This document shows, piece after piece, positions 8,117 to 18,016 of a stretch of 64,000 nucleotides of DNA. How positions within the stretch are numbered: position 1 is the stretch's first letter; each line of letters begins with the position of its first letter. Made by a program: the position numbers and the translations under genes. The notes under the pieces were generated by a model. The model saw only the letters and a list, made by a program, of their open reading frames with translations. It had not been told where the DNA came from and made no database searches. Source of the stretch: Candidatus Methanoliparum thermophilum (GTDB lineage Archaea; Halobacteriota; Methanoliparia; Methanoliparales; Methanoliparaceae); the NCBI GenBank assembly GCA_004212075.1, contig RXIF01000010.1, positions 1 through 64,000 of the forward strand. Direction: 5' to 3'.

Positions 8117-9034
8117 ATGAAAAATATGAATAATGTGAATAATAAGAAGGATATTTTCAGAATAGCTACAAAGAATGTAGTTAGCGTACCGATTACCACC
8201 AGTATCATCGATACTGCCAAGATTATGGAAAGATATAGTTTTAGACGAATTCCAATAACGGATGCCGGGACTAATAGGTTAAATGGTATTGTTACGACAG
8301 TAGATATCGTTAATTTGCTTGGAGGAGGATCCAAATACAACCTTATAAAAAATAAATACCAAGGAAACCTTTTAGCAACTGTTAATAGCGAAATAAAAGA
8401 GATTATGGAGAAAAATGTCATATGCCTAATGGAGAATGATACAATAATAGATGCTGCAGAGATGCTGATAAAAAAAGGTATCGGTGGTCTTCCGATAATA
8501 GATAAAAAAAAGATTTTAAAAGGGATTGTTACAGAAAGAGATTTTATCAAGATTTTAGTCGGCAATAGTATAAATACTGATAACAATCATTTTAGAGAGA
8601 TCTCTTACAAAAAAATAAAAGATTATATGTCTAAAAAAGTGATATACGTAGATGCGAACGAGACGTTTGGTCTAGCATTGCGTAAAATGTTGGATAATGG
8701 TTTTAGAAGATTGCCTGTTATAAAAGATAATGTTTTGATCGGTTCTTTAACTGCAACATCCGTAATGAGATTTTTAGGTAGTGGAAAGATTTTTAATAAG
8801 CTTGTTACAGGTGATTTTGACGAGATATACAATTTGGAGGTAAAAAATGTAATGTTGAATGAATTTAACACGTTAGACATAGATATGAATGTTATAGATG
8901 CTGCAAAGAAGATGTCCACTACAAACAGTGGTGGTTTTCCTGTCTTGAACGGCGATAGGATGGTTGGTATCTTTACGGAAAGAGATTTATTAAGAGTGAT
9001 CTATGATCATGCAAGAGATTATATATATGGTTAG
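8117..9034 (+). CDS. Four-CBS-domain protein
   Basis: 305 residues made of four CBS motifs in tandem (two Bateman modules): VSVPITTSIIDTAKIM, IMEKNVICLMENDTIIDAA, KVIYVDANETFGLA and VMLNEFNTLDIDMNVIDAA, each followed by a GIVT/GSLT/GIFTERD strand. There is no attached enzymatic or DNA-binding domain, so it probably acts as an adenine-nucleotide sensor for another protein. It begins 33 bases after another CBS gene and is followed after 6 bases by a HAD phosphatase gene, suggesting one operon. A second ATG at 8126 is possible. Confidence 0.87.
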   Translation: MKNMNNVNNKKDIFRIATKNVVSVPITTSIIDTAKIMERYSFRRIPITDAGTNRLNGIVTTVDIVNLLGGGSKYNLIKNKYQGNLLATVNSEIKEIMEKNVICLMENDTIIDAAEMLIKKGIGGLPIIDKKKILKGIVTERDFIKILVGNSINTDNNHFREISYKKIKDYMSKKVIYVDANETFGLALRKMLDNGFRRLPVIKDNVLIGSLTATSVMRFLGSGKIFNKLVTGDFDEIYNLEVKNVMLNEFNTLDIDMNVIDAAKKMSTTNSGGFPVLNGDRMVGIFTERDLLRVIYDHARDYIYG

Positions 9035-9040
9035 ATATAT

Positions 9041-10090
9041 ATGGTATTGACAAAAAAAATAATCTGTTTTGATCTTGAGGGACCTTTATCCCCCCAAGAT
9101 AATGCTTATGATGTAATGAGTGAGATTCCTTACGGTAAAGAGCTGTTTGAGAAGATAAGTAGATACGACGATCTATTAACGTTAGGTCCATCTCCATTAG
9201 ATCGGTATGAGGCAGGAGATACCCTTGCATTGATAGTTCCTTTTTTGTCTGCTCATGATATATCAAATTCGGATATATCAAGGGTTTCTAAACTTTCTGT
9301 TGTGGTTCCTGGTGCTAAAGAATTGATCAATGTATTGTTTAGAGAGGGATGGGACGTATTTGTGATCTCTACAAGTTATGAATGGCATGCCTATAATATA
9401 GGTAGCATGCTTGGAATACCAAGAGATAACATATTTTGTACAAGGTTAGACCTTTCAAAGATAAAAAAAAGCATAGATAACGATACAAGAAGAATAATAC
9501 TTGATGCAGAAAAAGAGATACTTAAAATAGAAGATGATAAAAAATTAAAGCAATTTTTAGATGGTTTCTTCTTTGAAGATCTTCCTAGATCGTCATACGG
9601 CAACGTGCTTGATAAAGTCAAGGTTATCGGTGGGCAAAAAAAACTAGATGTTCTAAACTCTATCTCGGATAAATTTAATACTCCTTTAAGCGATATTATT
9701 GCTGTAGGGGATAGTATAACCGATTATAAAATGTTAGAAGGAATAAAACGAAAAAATGGCGTATCGATCGTCTTCAATGGAAATGAGTATGCTATTCCTT
9801 ACGCTTCTATAGGTCTAGCTGCTTTGGATATAAGATGGCTGCATTTGATCACCTCTCGTATGGGCGATTTTGAAAGAATATTCGACTTGGTCGATCTATT
9901 GGAAGAATATAGATTTTCTGATTTAACATTTATAAAAAATAATTTAACAACCGATTTAACTAGGGATTTAGATGATATTCCCTTCTTTCATAACCTTCTA
10001 AAGAGAAAAGGAAGATCTTTGGATGATATAATTGTTCTTCATAAGAAATATAGAAGATTGATCAGAGGATCAGCAGCAAGATTAGGCTAG
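9041..10090 (+). CDS. HAD-superfamily phosphatase, archaeal type
   Basis: 349 residues. The HAD motif I is ICFDLEGPLSPQD (about 8-20), motif II is the VISTSYEW segment, and motif IV is AVGDSITDYKM, so the nucleophile and metal-binding aspartates are present. The DLEGPLSPQD variant is typical of a conserved archaeal phosphohydrolase group (COG4030-like as I recall) with no settled substrate. The C-terminal 80 residues are helical and lack a recognised domain. Located between CBS proteins and the gluconeogenic fbp-tpiA pair; a sugar phosphate substrate would fit but is only inference. Confidence 0.8.
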   Translation: MVLTKKIICFDLEGPLSPQDNAYDVMSEIPYGKELFEKISRYDDLLTLGPSPLDRYEAGDTLALIVPFLSAHDISNSDISRVSKLSVVVPGAKELINVLFREGWDVFVISTSYEWHAYNIGSMLGIPRDNIFCTRLDLSKIKKSIDNDTRRIILDAEKEILKIEDDKKLKQFLDGFFFEDLPRSSYGNVLDKVKVIGGQKKLDVLNSISDKFNTPLSDIIAVGDSITDYKMLEGIKRKNGVSIVFNGNEYAIPYASIGLAALDIRWLHLITSRMGDFERIFDLVDLLEEYRFSDLTFIKNNLTTDLTRDLDDIPFFHNLLKRKGRSLDDIIVLHKKYRRLIRGSAARLG

Positions 10091-10169
10091 AGTTGTTGGT
10101 TATCAAAGATGATTTATATGTTATTTTGAATATGTTTTATCAAGATTAAAATTAAAATGGTGAATAAAA

Positions 10170-11288
10170 ATGAATAGGATAACAATAAGCTTGATTAAGG
10201 CGGACGTTGGTGGATATCCTGGTCATGTATCAGTAAATCCTCAACTTATCAAGATAGCTGAAGAATCTTTAAAAGAGATAAAAGAAGTATCTGATCTGCT
10301 GGTCGATTACAAAGTAATGGCGGTGGGTGATGATTTACAGTTGTTGTTGAGCCATAAAAAAGGTATAGACAACAAAGAGATTCATAAACTCGCTTGGGAT
10401 ATCTTTAAAAAAGCCACAAATCAAGCTAAAAAGCTTAAATTATATGGTGCTGGTCAAGATTTATTAAAAGATGCGTTTAGTGGAAACATAAGAGGGTTAG
10501 GCCCAGGTGTTGCCGAAATGGAATTCTCAGAACGAGAAAGCGAGCCATTGATCGTATTTATGATGGACAAAACCGAGCCAGGATCGTTTAATCTTCCGTT
10601 ATTCAAAATTTTCTCTGATCCTTTTAATACAGCAGGTTTAATAATCGATCCCAGCCTGCATAATGGATTTAGATTTGAGATAATTGATATTTTAAATCAT
10701 AAAAAGATAATAATGCATAGTCCCAGCGAGATGTACGATATCTTGGCGTTAATAGGATCTCGGAGCAGGTATGTCATAAAACATGTTTTTCCGGCAGAAA
10801 ACTCAAAATTACCAAAAGATGAACCTGTAGCGGTTGTGAGCACAGAAAAATTATATCAGATAGCAGAAAAATACGTCGGTAAAGATGATCCTGTTGCACT
10901 GGTAAGAGCTCAGAGCGGGCTACCGGCTGTTGGAGAGGTTTTAGAACCTTTCTCGTTCTCGTATCTTGTGGCAGGATGGATGCGAGGAAGCCACAATGGG
11001 CCAATAATGCCTGTATCTTTCAATTATGCAAAGTGTACTCGGTTTGACGGTCCGCCAAGGGTAATAGCAGCAGGTTTTCAAATATCAGATGGCTTATTAA
11101 TCGGTCCTTTAGACTTATTTGATGATCCAGCATTCGATCTAGCAAGAGAACAGGCTATAACTATTGCAGATTATATGAGAAGACATGGGCCATTTGAACC
11201 ACATAGATTGCCAATGGAAGAGATGGAATATACAACGTTGCCTAATGTATTAAAAAAGCTTAAAGATAGGTTTTTGGATGTGGAATAG
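10170..11288 (+). CDS. fbp: Archaeal fructose-1,6-bisphosphate aldolase/phosphatase (type V FBPase)
   Basis: 372 residues, the usual length. Converts dihydroxyacetone phosphate plus glyceraldehyde-3-phosphate to fructose-6-phosphate in one bifunctional active site, making gluconeogenesis unidirectional. Recognisable blocks are ITISLIKADVGGYPGH at the N-terminus, VGDDLQLLLSH, SRYVIKHVF (tyrosine and Schiff-base lysine region) and GWMRGSHNGPIMPV. The stop codon abuts the ATG of tpiA. The 79 bases upstream hold an AT-rich promoter-like stretch and nothing else. Confidence 0.95.
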   Translation: MNRITISLIKADVGGYPGHVSVNPQLIKIAEESLKEIKEVSDLLVDYKVMAVGDDLQLLLSHKKGIDNKEIHKLAWDIFKKATNQAKKLKLYGAGQDLLKDAFSGNIRGLGPGVAEMEFSERESEPLIVFMMDKTEPGSFNLPLFKIFSDPFNTAGLIIDPSLHNGFRFEIIDILNHKKIIMHSPSEMYDILALIGSRSRYVIKHVFPAENSKLPKDEPVAVVSTEKLYQIAEKYVGKDDPVALVRAQSGLPAVGEVLEPFSFSYLVAGWMRGSHNGPIMPVSFNYAKCTRFDGPPRVIAAGFQISDGLLIGPLDLFDDPAFDLAREQAITIADYMRRHGPFEPHRLPMEEMEYTTLPNVLKKLKDRFLDVE

Positions 11289-11963
11289 ATGCTCTTAAAA
11301 CCTCCTTTTATTATTTTAAATATGAAATCTTATCAAGAGTCTTCTGGAGAGAATGGTCTAAATTTAGCAAAAATTTGCGAAGATTTAGCGAAAGAGAACG
11401 ATGTTAGCATAATGATCTGCCCTCAACAAGTAGATCTGACATACATATGTAAAAATGTAACTATTCCTTGTTTATCGCAACACGTAGATCCTATCGAGTC
11501 AGGAGGGTACACCGGATGGGTATCGATAAATTCTGTCAAAAATTCTGGTGCTAAAGGCTCTTTAATAAATCATTCTGAACACAAAATGAATTTAGCAGAT
11601 ACAGACCTTATAATAGGAGTATTACGCTCTTTTAACCTTATATCCATCGTTTGTGCAAATAATGAAATTACCAGTAGAGCGGTTGCAGAATTGAGACCGG
11701 ATTTTGTGGCTATAGAACCACCTGAACTAATCGGGACGGGTGTTTCTGTATCTTCTGCAAGACCGGAGGTTGTATCCCATACTGTAGAATCAGTTAAATA
11801 TATCGACCAAAATATAAAAGTACTCTGTGGTGCTGGTATCTCAAACGGAGAAGATGTCAGATCTGCGGTTAATCTGGGAGCAGATGGTATCTTGCTGGCT
11901 TCGGGAGTAATAAAGGCAAAAAATCAGAAAAAAGCACTTTTGGATCTAATATCTTATATTTAA
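11289..11963 (+). CDS. tpiA: Triosephosphate isomerase, archaeal short form
   Basis: 224 residues, the size of archaeal TIM, which lacks some helices of the bacterial enzyme. Interconverts glyceraldehyde-3-phosphate and dihydroxyacetone phosphate, the two substrates of the preceding FBP aldolase/phosphatase. Seen are NMKSYQES (catalytic lysine), INHSEHKM (catalytic histidine), AIEPPELIGTG (catalytic glutamate and flexible loop) and CGAGISNGEDV. It starts immediately after the fbp stop, so the two are co-translated. Confidence 0.95.
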   Translation: MLLKPPFIILNMKSYQESSGENGLNLAKICEDLAKENDVSIMICPQQVDLTYICKNVTIPCLSQHVDPIESGGYTGWVSINSVKNSGAKGSLINHSEHKMNLADTDLIIGVLRSFNLISIVCANNEITSRAVAELRPDFVAIEPPELIGTGVSVSSARPEVVSHTVESVKYIDQNIKVLCGAGISNGEDVRSAVNLGADGILLASGVIKAKNQKKALLDLISYI

Positions 11964-12815
11964 TTAAAAGAACGTATCATCGATCCAAAGTAATTTATTC
12001 GACATGTTTTGTGTTTTATCGGTAACCATAGTTTTATTGATATATTTGGTTGAAGGATTCTCGACGTTTGCTAATTTGGCTGCCATCTGTATAGCATCCT
12101 CCAAAGTCCCTACTTCATCGATTAATCCGAGCTCTTTTGCTTCTTCTCCCCTGTAAATCCTTCCATCGCTCATTTTTTTAACGTCTTGTATAGGTATTCC
12201 TCTATAAGATGATATATCATTGATAAACCTATTAAACGAATCATCGACTATCTTTGCCATATATTTCTCTTCCCATCCATCCAATTTGCTCCAACTTGCG
12301 CTCATATCTTTATATTTGCCAGATTTTACGATAGTATAAGTCAGCCCACTATTTTCTATAAGCTCACTCTCGTCTTTATGTACCCACATAACGCCTATGG
12401 ATCCAGTAATAGTATCTGGTAATGCATAGATGTAATCTGCTGGAAGGGCAAGATAATAGGCAGCAGATGCAGCGGTATCAGCCATGGAGACCACGATCGG
12501 TTTCTTCTCCTTAGCTTTTTTTATCACATCTGCGACTTCTTGGGCACCAGCAGGCGACCCTCCTGGGCTATTAATGCGTAGAACGATTGCTTTAATTGAT
12601 CTATCCTCTAATGCTTTATTGATCTGGTCTATTATATCTTCCGATCCTATATATCCGTCTCCTCCTCTCCCTGCAATTATCTGTCCTTCTATGTATATAA
12701 CACCAACATTATTTCCCAGGGATAAAGACTCCTCCGAGAATAAAGCAATAAAGATTATAGCCCCTATCAAAATGCCTATCAGTAGACCAATAATCAGGTA
12801 AGAAACTCTTTTCAT
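11964..12815 (-). CDS. sppA: Signal peptide peptidase SppA (S49 serine protease)
   Basis: 283 residues with one N-terminal transmembrane segment (about 5-27), then a ClpP-fold protease domain. The nucleophile lies in ADTAASAAYYLALPAD and the general-base lysine region in IVKSGKYKDMSASW, with GSIGVMW between. It would degrade membrane-embedded signal peptides from the outer face of the membrane. It is convergent with tpiA, the stops being adjacent. A TATA-like TTTATAAATATG lies just upstream of the start on the minus strand (about 12838-12850). Confidence 0.92.
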   Translation of the reverse strand: MKRVSYLIIGLLIGILIGAIIFIALFSEESLSLGNNVGVIYIEGQIIAGRGGDGYIGSEDIIDQINKALEDRSIKAIVLRINSPGGSPAGAQEVADVIKKAKEKKPIVVSMADTAASAAYYLALPADYIYALPDTITGSIGVMWVHKDESELIENSGLTYTIVKSGKYKDMSASWSKLDGWEEKYMAKIVDDSFNRFINDISSYRGIPIQDVKKMSDGRIYRGEEAKELGLIDEVGTLEDAIQMAAKLANVENPSTKYINKTMVTDKTQNMSNKLLWIDDTFF

Positions 12816-13006
12816 ATTAATGTATCTATCTGTTTAACATATTTATAAATTCCTGTTGCTACCTAATGCACCAAGCATGGTATAATAATAAAAGTAACTC
12901 TTAAAAGATACTCTATGTTTAATCATTCTATATCATACTAATAATCTTATACTCCCTCCTTCGTTGTATTTATATCCAATTTTCTTAAAAATTAAAATCG
13001 GATAAA

Positions 13007-13258
13007 TTATACTCCTTCTTTATCCGTCTTCAATTTTTTGTCTATTTTTGTATCCTCTTTCCTCTGTATAAGGACTATTATCGCTACAACAAACAGCGCT
13101 ATCGCACCTATTATCAATAAGAGAAAAATACCGCCTGTAAAGACTATTACAAAAGCCTCTTTCGTGATTGGAACGAGTATGTATAACAAAAATGCTAATA
13201 TTGCCAACAAGATTGCACCTAAACCTGCTCCTATTGCATCATGTTTATATTTGACCAT
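13007..13258 (-). CDS. Small membrane protein, unknown function
   Basis: 83 residues with two to three hydrophobic helices (AGLGAILLAILAFLLYILV, AFVIVFTGGIFLLLIIGAI, ALFVVAIIVLI) and a lysine-rich cytoplasmic tail. I recognise no family. It stands alone between sppA (191 bases away) and pckA, with AT-rich flanks. The 191 bases from 12816 to 13006 hold only promoter-like A/T runs. The strong hydrophobic pattern and a clean start support a true gene. Confidence 0.65.
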   Translation of the reverse strand: MVKYKHDAIGAGLGAILLAILAFLLYILVPITKEAFVIVFTGGIFLLLIIGAIALFVVAIIVLIQRKEDTKIDKKLKTDKEGV

Positions 13259-13440
13259 ATTTTAATAATATTTCTTATTTTATTTAAATCTTTCGTTAAC
13301 TTTACTAATGTCGAATATACCGTAAGTTTTAAGCCAAGAAGATCGTATTTAGACTATCAGTATGAAGTATATCTATTAAATTGTTCGACAGAGCATGAAA
13401 AACAATAAACTTAAATAATAAAACAAAAAAGCTTTTTGAG

Positions 13441-15021
13441 ATGGAATTAGATCTAAATTTATTTGAGACGACTGCAAAGAATATAAGAGAAAGGGCAATA
13501 AAAGAGGGTAGATTATTGCATAATCCTTCAGACTCGGTACTTAGAGATCTTGTCTTGAAGGAGAAAGATGCAAAATTAACCAAATATGGAAACATAGTCG
13601 TTAGAAGTGAACCATCCTCAAGATCAGAGATGTTTACTAAAAATTCGGTGGATTATCCTTTCGGAGATGAGGAATTCAATCTTCTGAAACTTTGTGAGAA
13701 GGAGTTATCAAAGGAGAGATTAATCTCTATAGACAGAATCGTAGGAGAAAAAGAGAGTAATATTACCGTAAGATTAACCATTCCTGAAAAATTTGCCCAT
13801 GTTGCATATGGTGGAGGAAATTTGTTTTATCCTGCAGAAGGTGTTGAGGACACAACTTATGAGATCATAATGTTTTATGATGAAGAGTTTGAAAGAAATA
13901 AGAAAAAAACCCTCTCAAAGAAAGATATAACGATAAGATTAGCAATGCTCGACAATGGAAGAGTTATTAAGATAGTACGAAATAGCAATTATATAGGAGA
14001 ATACAAGAAAGGCGTCTTTGCATGTGAAGATTGGGCTGCTAAGAAGCGGGGAGGAATATTTCTCCATGCAGGATGTAGAGAGGATCATCTACAGTCCGTC
14101 AATGGAGATTATAATACATCAAGATCTTTGTTTGTTGCTCTTAGCGCTAATGGTAAGACAACTACCGTATCCAAAATATTAGCACGAAAAAGTGGTGAGG
14201 TCTCGTGGCTTGTTCAGGATGATGGGGGTACTCTTATGCCTGATGGATCATTTCACGGGTTTGAAGGTGGTGGCATATTTGTAAAAACGGAAGGAGTAGA
14301 TGTAGAAAACCAAACAGAGATATTTTATGGGCTATTAAAAGAGAATACATTATGCGAGAACGTTTATGTAACCGATGATGGAGACATGGATTTTTATAAT
14401 TACGAGATGACATCTAACGGGAGAGCAGTAATCTGCAGGCGAGACTTCATGCATGCATCCCGACACATCTCTGTCGATCGTATAGATAATTTCATACTAA
14501 TCACAAGAGGTGCTATCATCCCTGCAATATCCAAGATGAGCTTAGAAGAAGCGATGGCAATGATGGTTTTGGGGTTGTCGATAGAGTCCTCAGCAGGAAA
14601 TCCTGAAAAAGCCGGATCGGTAAGAAGTGTCTTTTTTTATGATCCGTTTATGTCGGGTGATAAAGGAGAACATGCAAACAGGCTGTATAAAATTCTGTCT
14701 AATCTCCCCCACGTGAATTACTATCTTTTGAATACTGGTGGTATTGGTATAGGCGAGAAATATAAAGATATATCTCTAAATTATACGATAAGCATATTAG
14801 ATTCACTTATTCGTGGCGGTTTGACAAATTGGATAGAGTCTCCTGCCGGTTTTAAAGTTCCGGCGTCTGTACGTGGTGTAGATTCTATATATTTCCATCC
14901 AGAAAGGCTTTTCTCTGTAAAAGAGTTTAAAAAAAGAGTAAATACTTTGAATAAACTTAGATCAGAGAAACTTAATGCAATTGATGGATTGGATCCTAAA
15001 ATAAAAAATGTGTTCATTTAA
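13441..15021 (+). CDS. pckA: Phosphoenolpyruvate carboxykinase, ATP-type family
   Basis: 526 residues, normal for ATP-dependent PEPCK. Converts oxaloacetate to phosphoenolpyruvate, feeding gluconeogenesis. The phosphate-binding loop is LSANGKTTTVSK (about 235-246), followed by WLVQDDGGTLM and FEGGGIFVKTEGVD, counterparts of the kinase-2 and FEGG motifs. The loop departs from the canonical GLSGTGKTTL, as in archaeal homologues. A TATA-like ACTTAAATAAT lies about 25-30 bases before the ATG, suggesting a leaderless or short-leader mRNA. Fits functionally with fbp and tpiA 1.5 kb upstream. Confidence 0.9.
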   Translation: MELDLNLFETTAKNIRERAIKEGRLLHNPSDSVLRDLVLKEKDAKLTKYGNIVVRSEPSSRSEMFTKNSVDYPFGDEEFNLLKLCEKELSKERLISIDRIVGEKESNITVRLTIPEKFAHVAYGGGNLFYPAEGVEDTTYEIIMFYDEEFERNKKKTLSKKDITIRLAMLDNGRVIKIVRNSNYIGEYKKGVFACEDWAAKKRGGIFLHAGCREDHLQSVNGDYNTSRSLFVALSANGKTTTVSKILARKSGEVSWLVQDDGGTLMPDGSFHGFEGGGIFVKTEGVDVENQTEIFYGLLKENTLCENVYVTDDGDMDFYNYEMTSNGRAVICRRDFMHASRHISVDRIDNFILITRGAIIPAISKMSLEEAMAMMVLGLSIESSAGNPEKAGSVRSVFFYDPFMSGDKGEHANRLYKILSNLPHVNYYLLNTGGIGIGEKYKDISLNYTISILDSLIRGGLTNWIESPAGFKVPASVRGVDSIYFHPERLFSVKEFKKRVNTLNKLRSEKLNAIDGLDPKIKNVFI

Positions 15022-15073
15022 TGGTAAGGTTTTTATTAAGCAAGAAAATTTATAATTGTGAGAGCTGATAAAG

Positions 15074-16261
15074 ATGATGGAAGTCGAAGAGACTAACTTT
15101 GATGAACTTTATGAAGTATATGCATGTATGCAATGCGGAAAATGTACAGGTAGCTGCGCAGTATCATTAAGAAGTGATTTTAATATAAGAGAATTAATGA
15201 GAATCGCGATACTCGGCAATAATGAGGATGTTAAAGAGCATGAGGAGATTTGGGACTGCACATCCTGTGGAATATGTACAGTACGCTGTCCTCGAGATCT
15301 TAAACCATCAGAAGTTATTGTAGGGTTAAGATCTATATTGGTAGAGGAAGGAGAAGTTCCTTCAACAATCCGGGATGCTCTTGAAAGTATAGGAAACAAT
15401 AACAATCCATGGGGAAGGCCAAAATCTAAGAGAGCAGATTGGATGAAAGATCTGGATGTAGAAGTTAAAAACCTTTCTGAAGGAGACGAGGCGGAATACT
15501 TGTTGTATATTGGATGTACAGCATCTTACGATACCCGGATACAAAAAGTAAGTAGAGCGGCAGTACATGTTTTAACAAAACTGGGAGTAGATTTTGGTGT
15601 TTTGGGTGAAGAAGAGCCATGTTGCGGTAGTGAGGCACGAATGATGGGAGAATCTGGATTATTTGAGATGCTTGTAGAGGACAACATGAACCTTTTTAAA
15701 GATTTCGGTATCTCTAAAATAATAACTCTATCACCACATGCATATAATACGTTTACAACAGACTATAAAGATTATAAGAAGAGACTTGAGGAAGAAGGTA
15801 TCGAGATTCCGAATTTAGAATTAGATGTGAAACATTATACCCAATTTTTAGCAGAGCTTATTGAAGAAGGACGATTAACAAGCGATATGATGAATGAGTT
15901 TAATAAGACAGTAGTGTATCACGATCCATGCTACCTCGGTAAGAGAAACAACATATTCAAGCCGCCACGAAAAGTATTGAGTATTATACCTGGTATAAAC
16001 CTTGTTGAGTTCGAGAGAAGAGAGGATCGGAGTTTATGTTGCGAAGGAGCCGGCGGAAGGATGTGGTCTGAGGGCACAGGAACTGGCGAAAGAAACGCTG
16101 TTATACGAGTAAGAGATGCAAATACTTTGAATGCAGAAATAATAACAGTAGCTTGCCCTTTTTGTCTATCTACCTTAGAAGATGGCAGATCAACGGCAGG
16201 ATATGAGGAGAGTATGGAAGTAAAAGATATATTTGAGATATTGGATGAAGTTTTGAAATAA
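15074..16261 (+). CDS. HdrD-like Fe-S oxidoreductase associated with ETF
   Basis: 395 residues. Two HdrC-type ferredoxin motifs (CMQCGKCTGSC, CTSCGICTVRCPR) precede two CCG domains. The first CCG domain has CCGSEARM but its closing CxxC reads SPHAY, so one cluster is degenerate; the second is complete (CCEGAGGRM with CPFC). Proteins like this sit next to EtfAB and pass electrons from reduced ETF to membrane or Hdr acceptors. It is followed 28 bases later by etfB. TATA-like AATTTATAATT at about 15046 suggests this is the first gene of the ETF-Hdr operon. Confidence 0.88.
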   Translation: MMEVEETNFDELYEVYACMQCGKCTGSCAVSLRSDFNIRELMRIAILGNNEDVKEHEEIWDCTSCGICTVRCPRDLKPSEVIVGLRSILVEEGEVPSTIRDALESIGNNNNPWGRPKSKRADWMKDLDVEVKNLSEGDEAEYLLYIGCTASYDTRIQKVSRAAVHVLTKLGVDFGVLGEEEPCCGSEARMMGESGLFEMLVEDNMNLFKDFGISKIITLSPHAYNTFTTDYKDYKKRLEEEGIEIPNLELDVKHYTQFLAELIEEGRLTSDMMNEFNKTVVYHDPCYLGKRNNIFKPPRKVLSIIPGINLVEFERREDRSLCCEGAGGRMWSEGTGTGERNAVIRVRDANTLNAEIITVACPFCLSTLEDGRSTAGYEESMEVKDIFEILDEVLK

Positions 16262-16289
16262 ACTATAAAATAAGAAATGGAGGTAAAAA

Positions 16290-17057
16290 ATGGATATTAT
16301 AGTATCTGTAAGAAAAGTTCCCGATACTGCAGAAGCAGATGTCATGGTAGAAAAAAGCGGTAAAGATATAGAAAAGAGTAGGTTAACCTTTACTATAAAC
16401 GAATGGGATAACTATGCAGTAGAGGAAGCAATACAGCTAAAAGAGAAATATGGTGGAACCGTTACAGTTATAACGGTTGGACCAAAAGATGTAGAAGATA
16501 TATTAAGAAGAAGCCTTGCAATGGGTGCAGATAAAGCAATACGTGTCGATATGGAAGATCCAGAGGATGCATATACTCTTGCAAATATTTTATCTGCCGT
16601 CATAAAAAATCAAAAATTTGATCTTGTGTTATTTGGTGCACAATCAGGCGATTTTAATAGGGGTGTCACCGGGGTATTAGTTGCTCGGATGTTAGGAATA
16701 ACTCATGCAGCAATGGTTAATGGTATTGAAGTCTTAGATGGAAGCATAAAAGCAAGCAGAGAGCTTGAGGGTGGATTGAATGAGGTTTATGATATAAAGT
16801 TGCCTGCGTTGTTTACAATACAAACAGGTATCAACGAGCCGAGATACGTATCTATTTCAGGAATACGTAAAGCAAGAAAAAAGCCGTTGGAGGTATTAAC
16901 TCCGTCTGACCTTGGTATTGGAAGTATAGAACCGATGGTTAGGTTGGATAAGATGTATCTGCCACCACCAGGAAAATTGGCTGAATTTATTGGTGGCTCC
17001 ACAGAAGAGGCTGCGGCAAAACTTGCTTCTATATTAAAAGGAAAGGGGGTATTATAA
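16290..17057 (+). CDS. etfB: Electron transfer flavoprotein beta subunit
   Basis: 255 residues of the EtfB family: VSVRKVPDTAEADVMV at the N-terminus, INEWDNYAVEEA, VITVGPKDVEDILRRSLAMGADKAIRV (nucleotide-binding strand) and GALFGAQSGDFNRG-type loop (seen as LFGAQSGDFNRGVTG). EtfAB accepts electrons from acyl-CoA dehydrogenases; some forms bifurcate. SD GGAGGT precedes the ATG. Immediately followed by etfA (stop and start adjacent). Whether it is a bifurcating type cannot be settled by eye. Confidence 0.93.
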   Translation: MDIIVSVRKVPDTAEADVMVEKSGKDIEKSRLTFTINEWDNYAVEEAIQLKEKYGGTVTVITVGPKDVEDILRRSLAMGADKAIRVDMEDPEDAYTLANILSAVIKNQKFDLVLFGAQSGDFNRGVTGVLVARMLGITHAAMVNGIEVLDGSIKASRELEGGLNEVYDIKLPALFTIQTGINEPRYVSISGIRKARKKPLEVLTPSDLGIGSIEPMVRLDKMYLPPPGKLAEFIGGSTEEAAAKLASILKGKGVL

Positions 17058-18014
17058 ATGGCTGTATTTGTATTTATTGAGCACAGAGAAGGGAAATTGA
17101 TGGATATCTCGTTTGAGGCTTTATCTGCGGCTCAGAAGCTGAATGATGAGGTAATAGCAGTATTAAGCGGAGAAAATGTGGGTGATTTGGCAGAAAAAGT
17201 GGTAAAATATGCTGATAAAGTGATTGTAGTAGACGATCCTAAAATAGATACCAACAATGAGGCATATACTAGAGTTTTAGATGAATTAATAAAGAAAGAG
17301 ATGCCTAAGGTCGTGATTATGGGTCATACATCTATGGGTATGGATATTGCTCCGGCAGTGGCAATAGATCTTGGTTTACCAATCGCTACCGACGTTGTCA
17401 AGATCTCAAAAGATGGGAATATAAAAGTTACGAGATCTATTCATAATGGAAAAGTTTTAGCAGATTACTACTTAAAAGATGCAGAGACCTATATAATCAC
17501 AATACGGACAGGAGAGTTTTCTGCAGAAGAGCTGAGTGAAAAAAATGGCAAAATCGAGAGAGTAGATTCACCATTGAAGGAAGAGATAACCAACAAGAAG
17601 TTTGTAGGATTTGTACAGCCAGAAGTTGGTGGGGTGGATATCACCCAAGCAGATATCTTGGTATCGGTTGGCAGAGGTATAAAGGATAAAGAAAATATAC
17701 CATTAGTAGAAGAGCTTGCAAAAATAATGGGTGGCGTCCTTTCATGCTCCAGGCCGATAGTAGATTACGGTTGGCTTCCAAAAGAAAGACAGGTTGGAAC
17801 ATCTGGCAAGACCGTTAAACCAAAACTGTATCTGGCTCTCGGTATAAGCGGTGCTTTTCAGCATGTTGCAGGGATGAAAGGGGCAAATATGATTGTAGCA
17901 GTAAACAAAGATCCAAAAGCACCAATATTCTCGGTGGCACAGTATGGAATAGTAGATGACGTATTGAAAGTTATTCCAGCATTGACACAAAAAATTAAAG
18001 AGATAAAGGGATAA
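17058..18014 (+). CDS. etfA: Electron transfer flavoprotein alpha subunit
   Basis: 318 residues. The N-terminal domain resembles EtfB and the C-terminal FAD-binding domain is evident in VGRGIKDKENIPLVEELA, GWLPKERQVGTSGKTVKPKL, ISGAFQHVAGMKGA and VNKDPKAPIFSVAQYGIV. It forms the ETF heterodimer with the preceding gene product. The next gene, a short HdrA flavoprotein, starts 2 bases after its stop, so ETF is genetically tied to an Hdr module. Confidence 0.94.
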   Translation: MAVFVFIEHREGKLMDISFEALSAAQKLNDEVIAVLSGENVGDLAEKVVKYADKVIVVDDPKIDTNNEAYTRVLDELIKKEMPKVVIMGHTSMGMDIAPAVAIDLGLPIATDVVKISKDGNIKVTRSIHNGKVLADYYLKDAETYIITIRTGEFSAEELSEKNGKIERVDSPLKEEITNKKFVGFVQPEVGGVDITQADILVSVGRGIKDKENIPLVEELAKIMGGVLSCSRPIVDYGWLPKERQVGTSGKTVKPKLYLALGISGAFQHVAGMKGANMIVAVNKDPKAPIFSVAQYGIVDDVLKVIPALTQKIKEIKG

Positions 18015-18016
18015 AA

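Noticed and set aside
8110-8586. 158-residue hydrophobic frame on the minus strand
   Set aside because: Antisense of the four-CBS protein; hydrophobicity comes from complementing Lys/Asn/Asp-rich codons.
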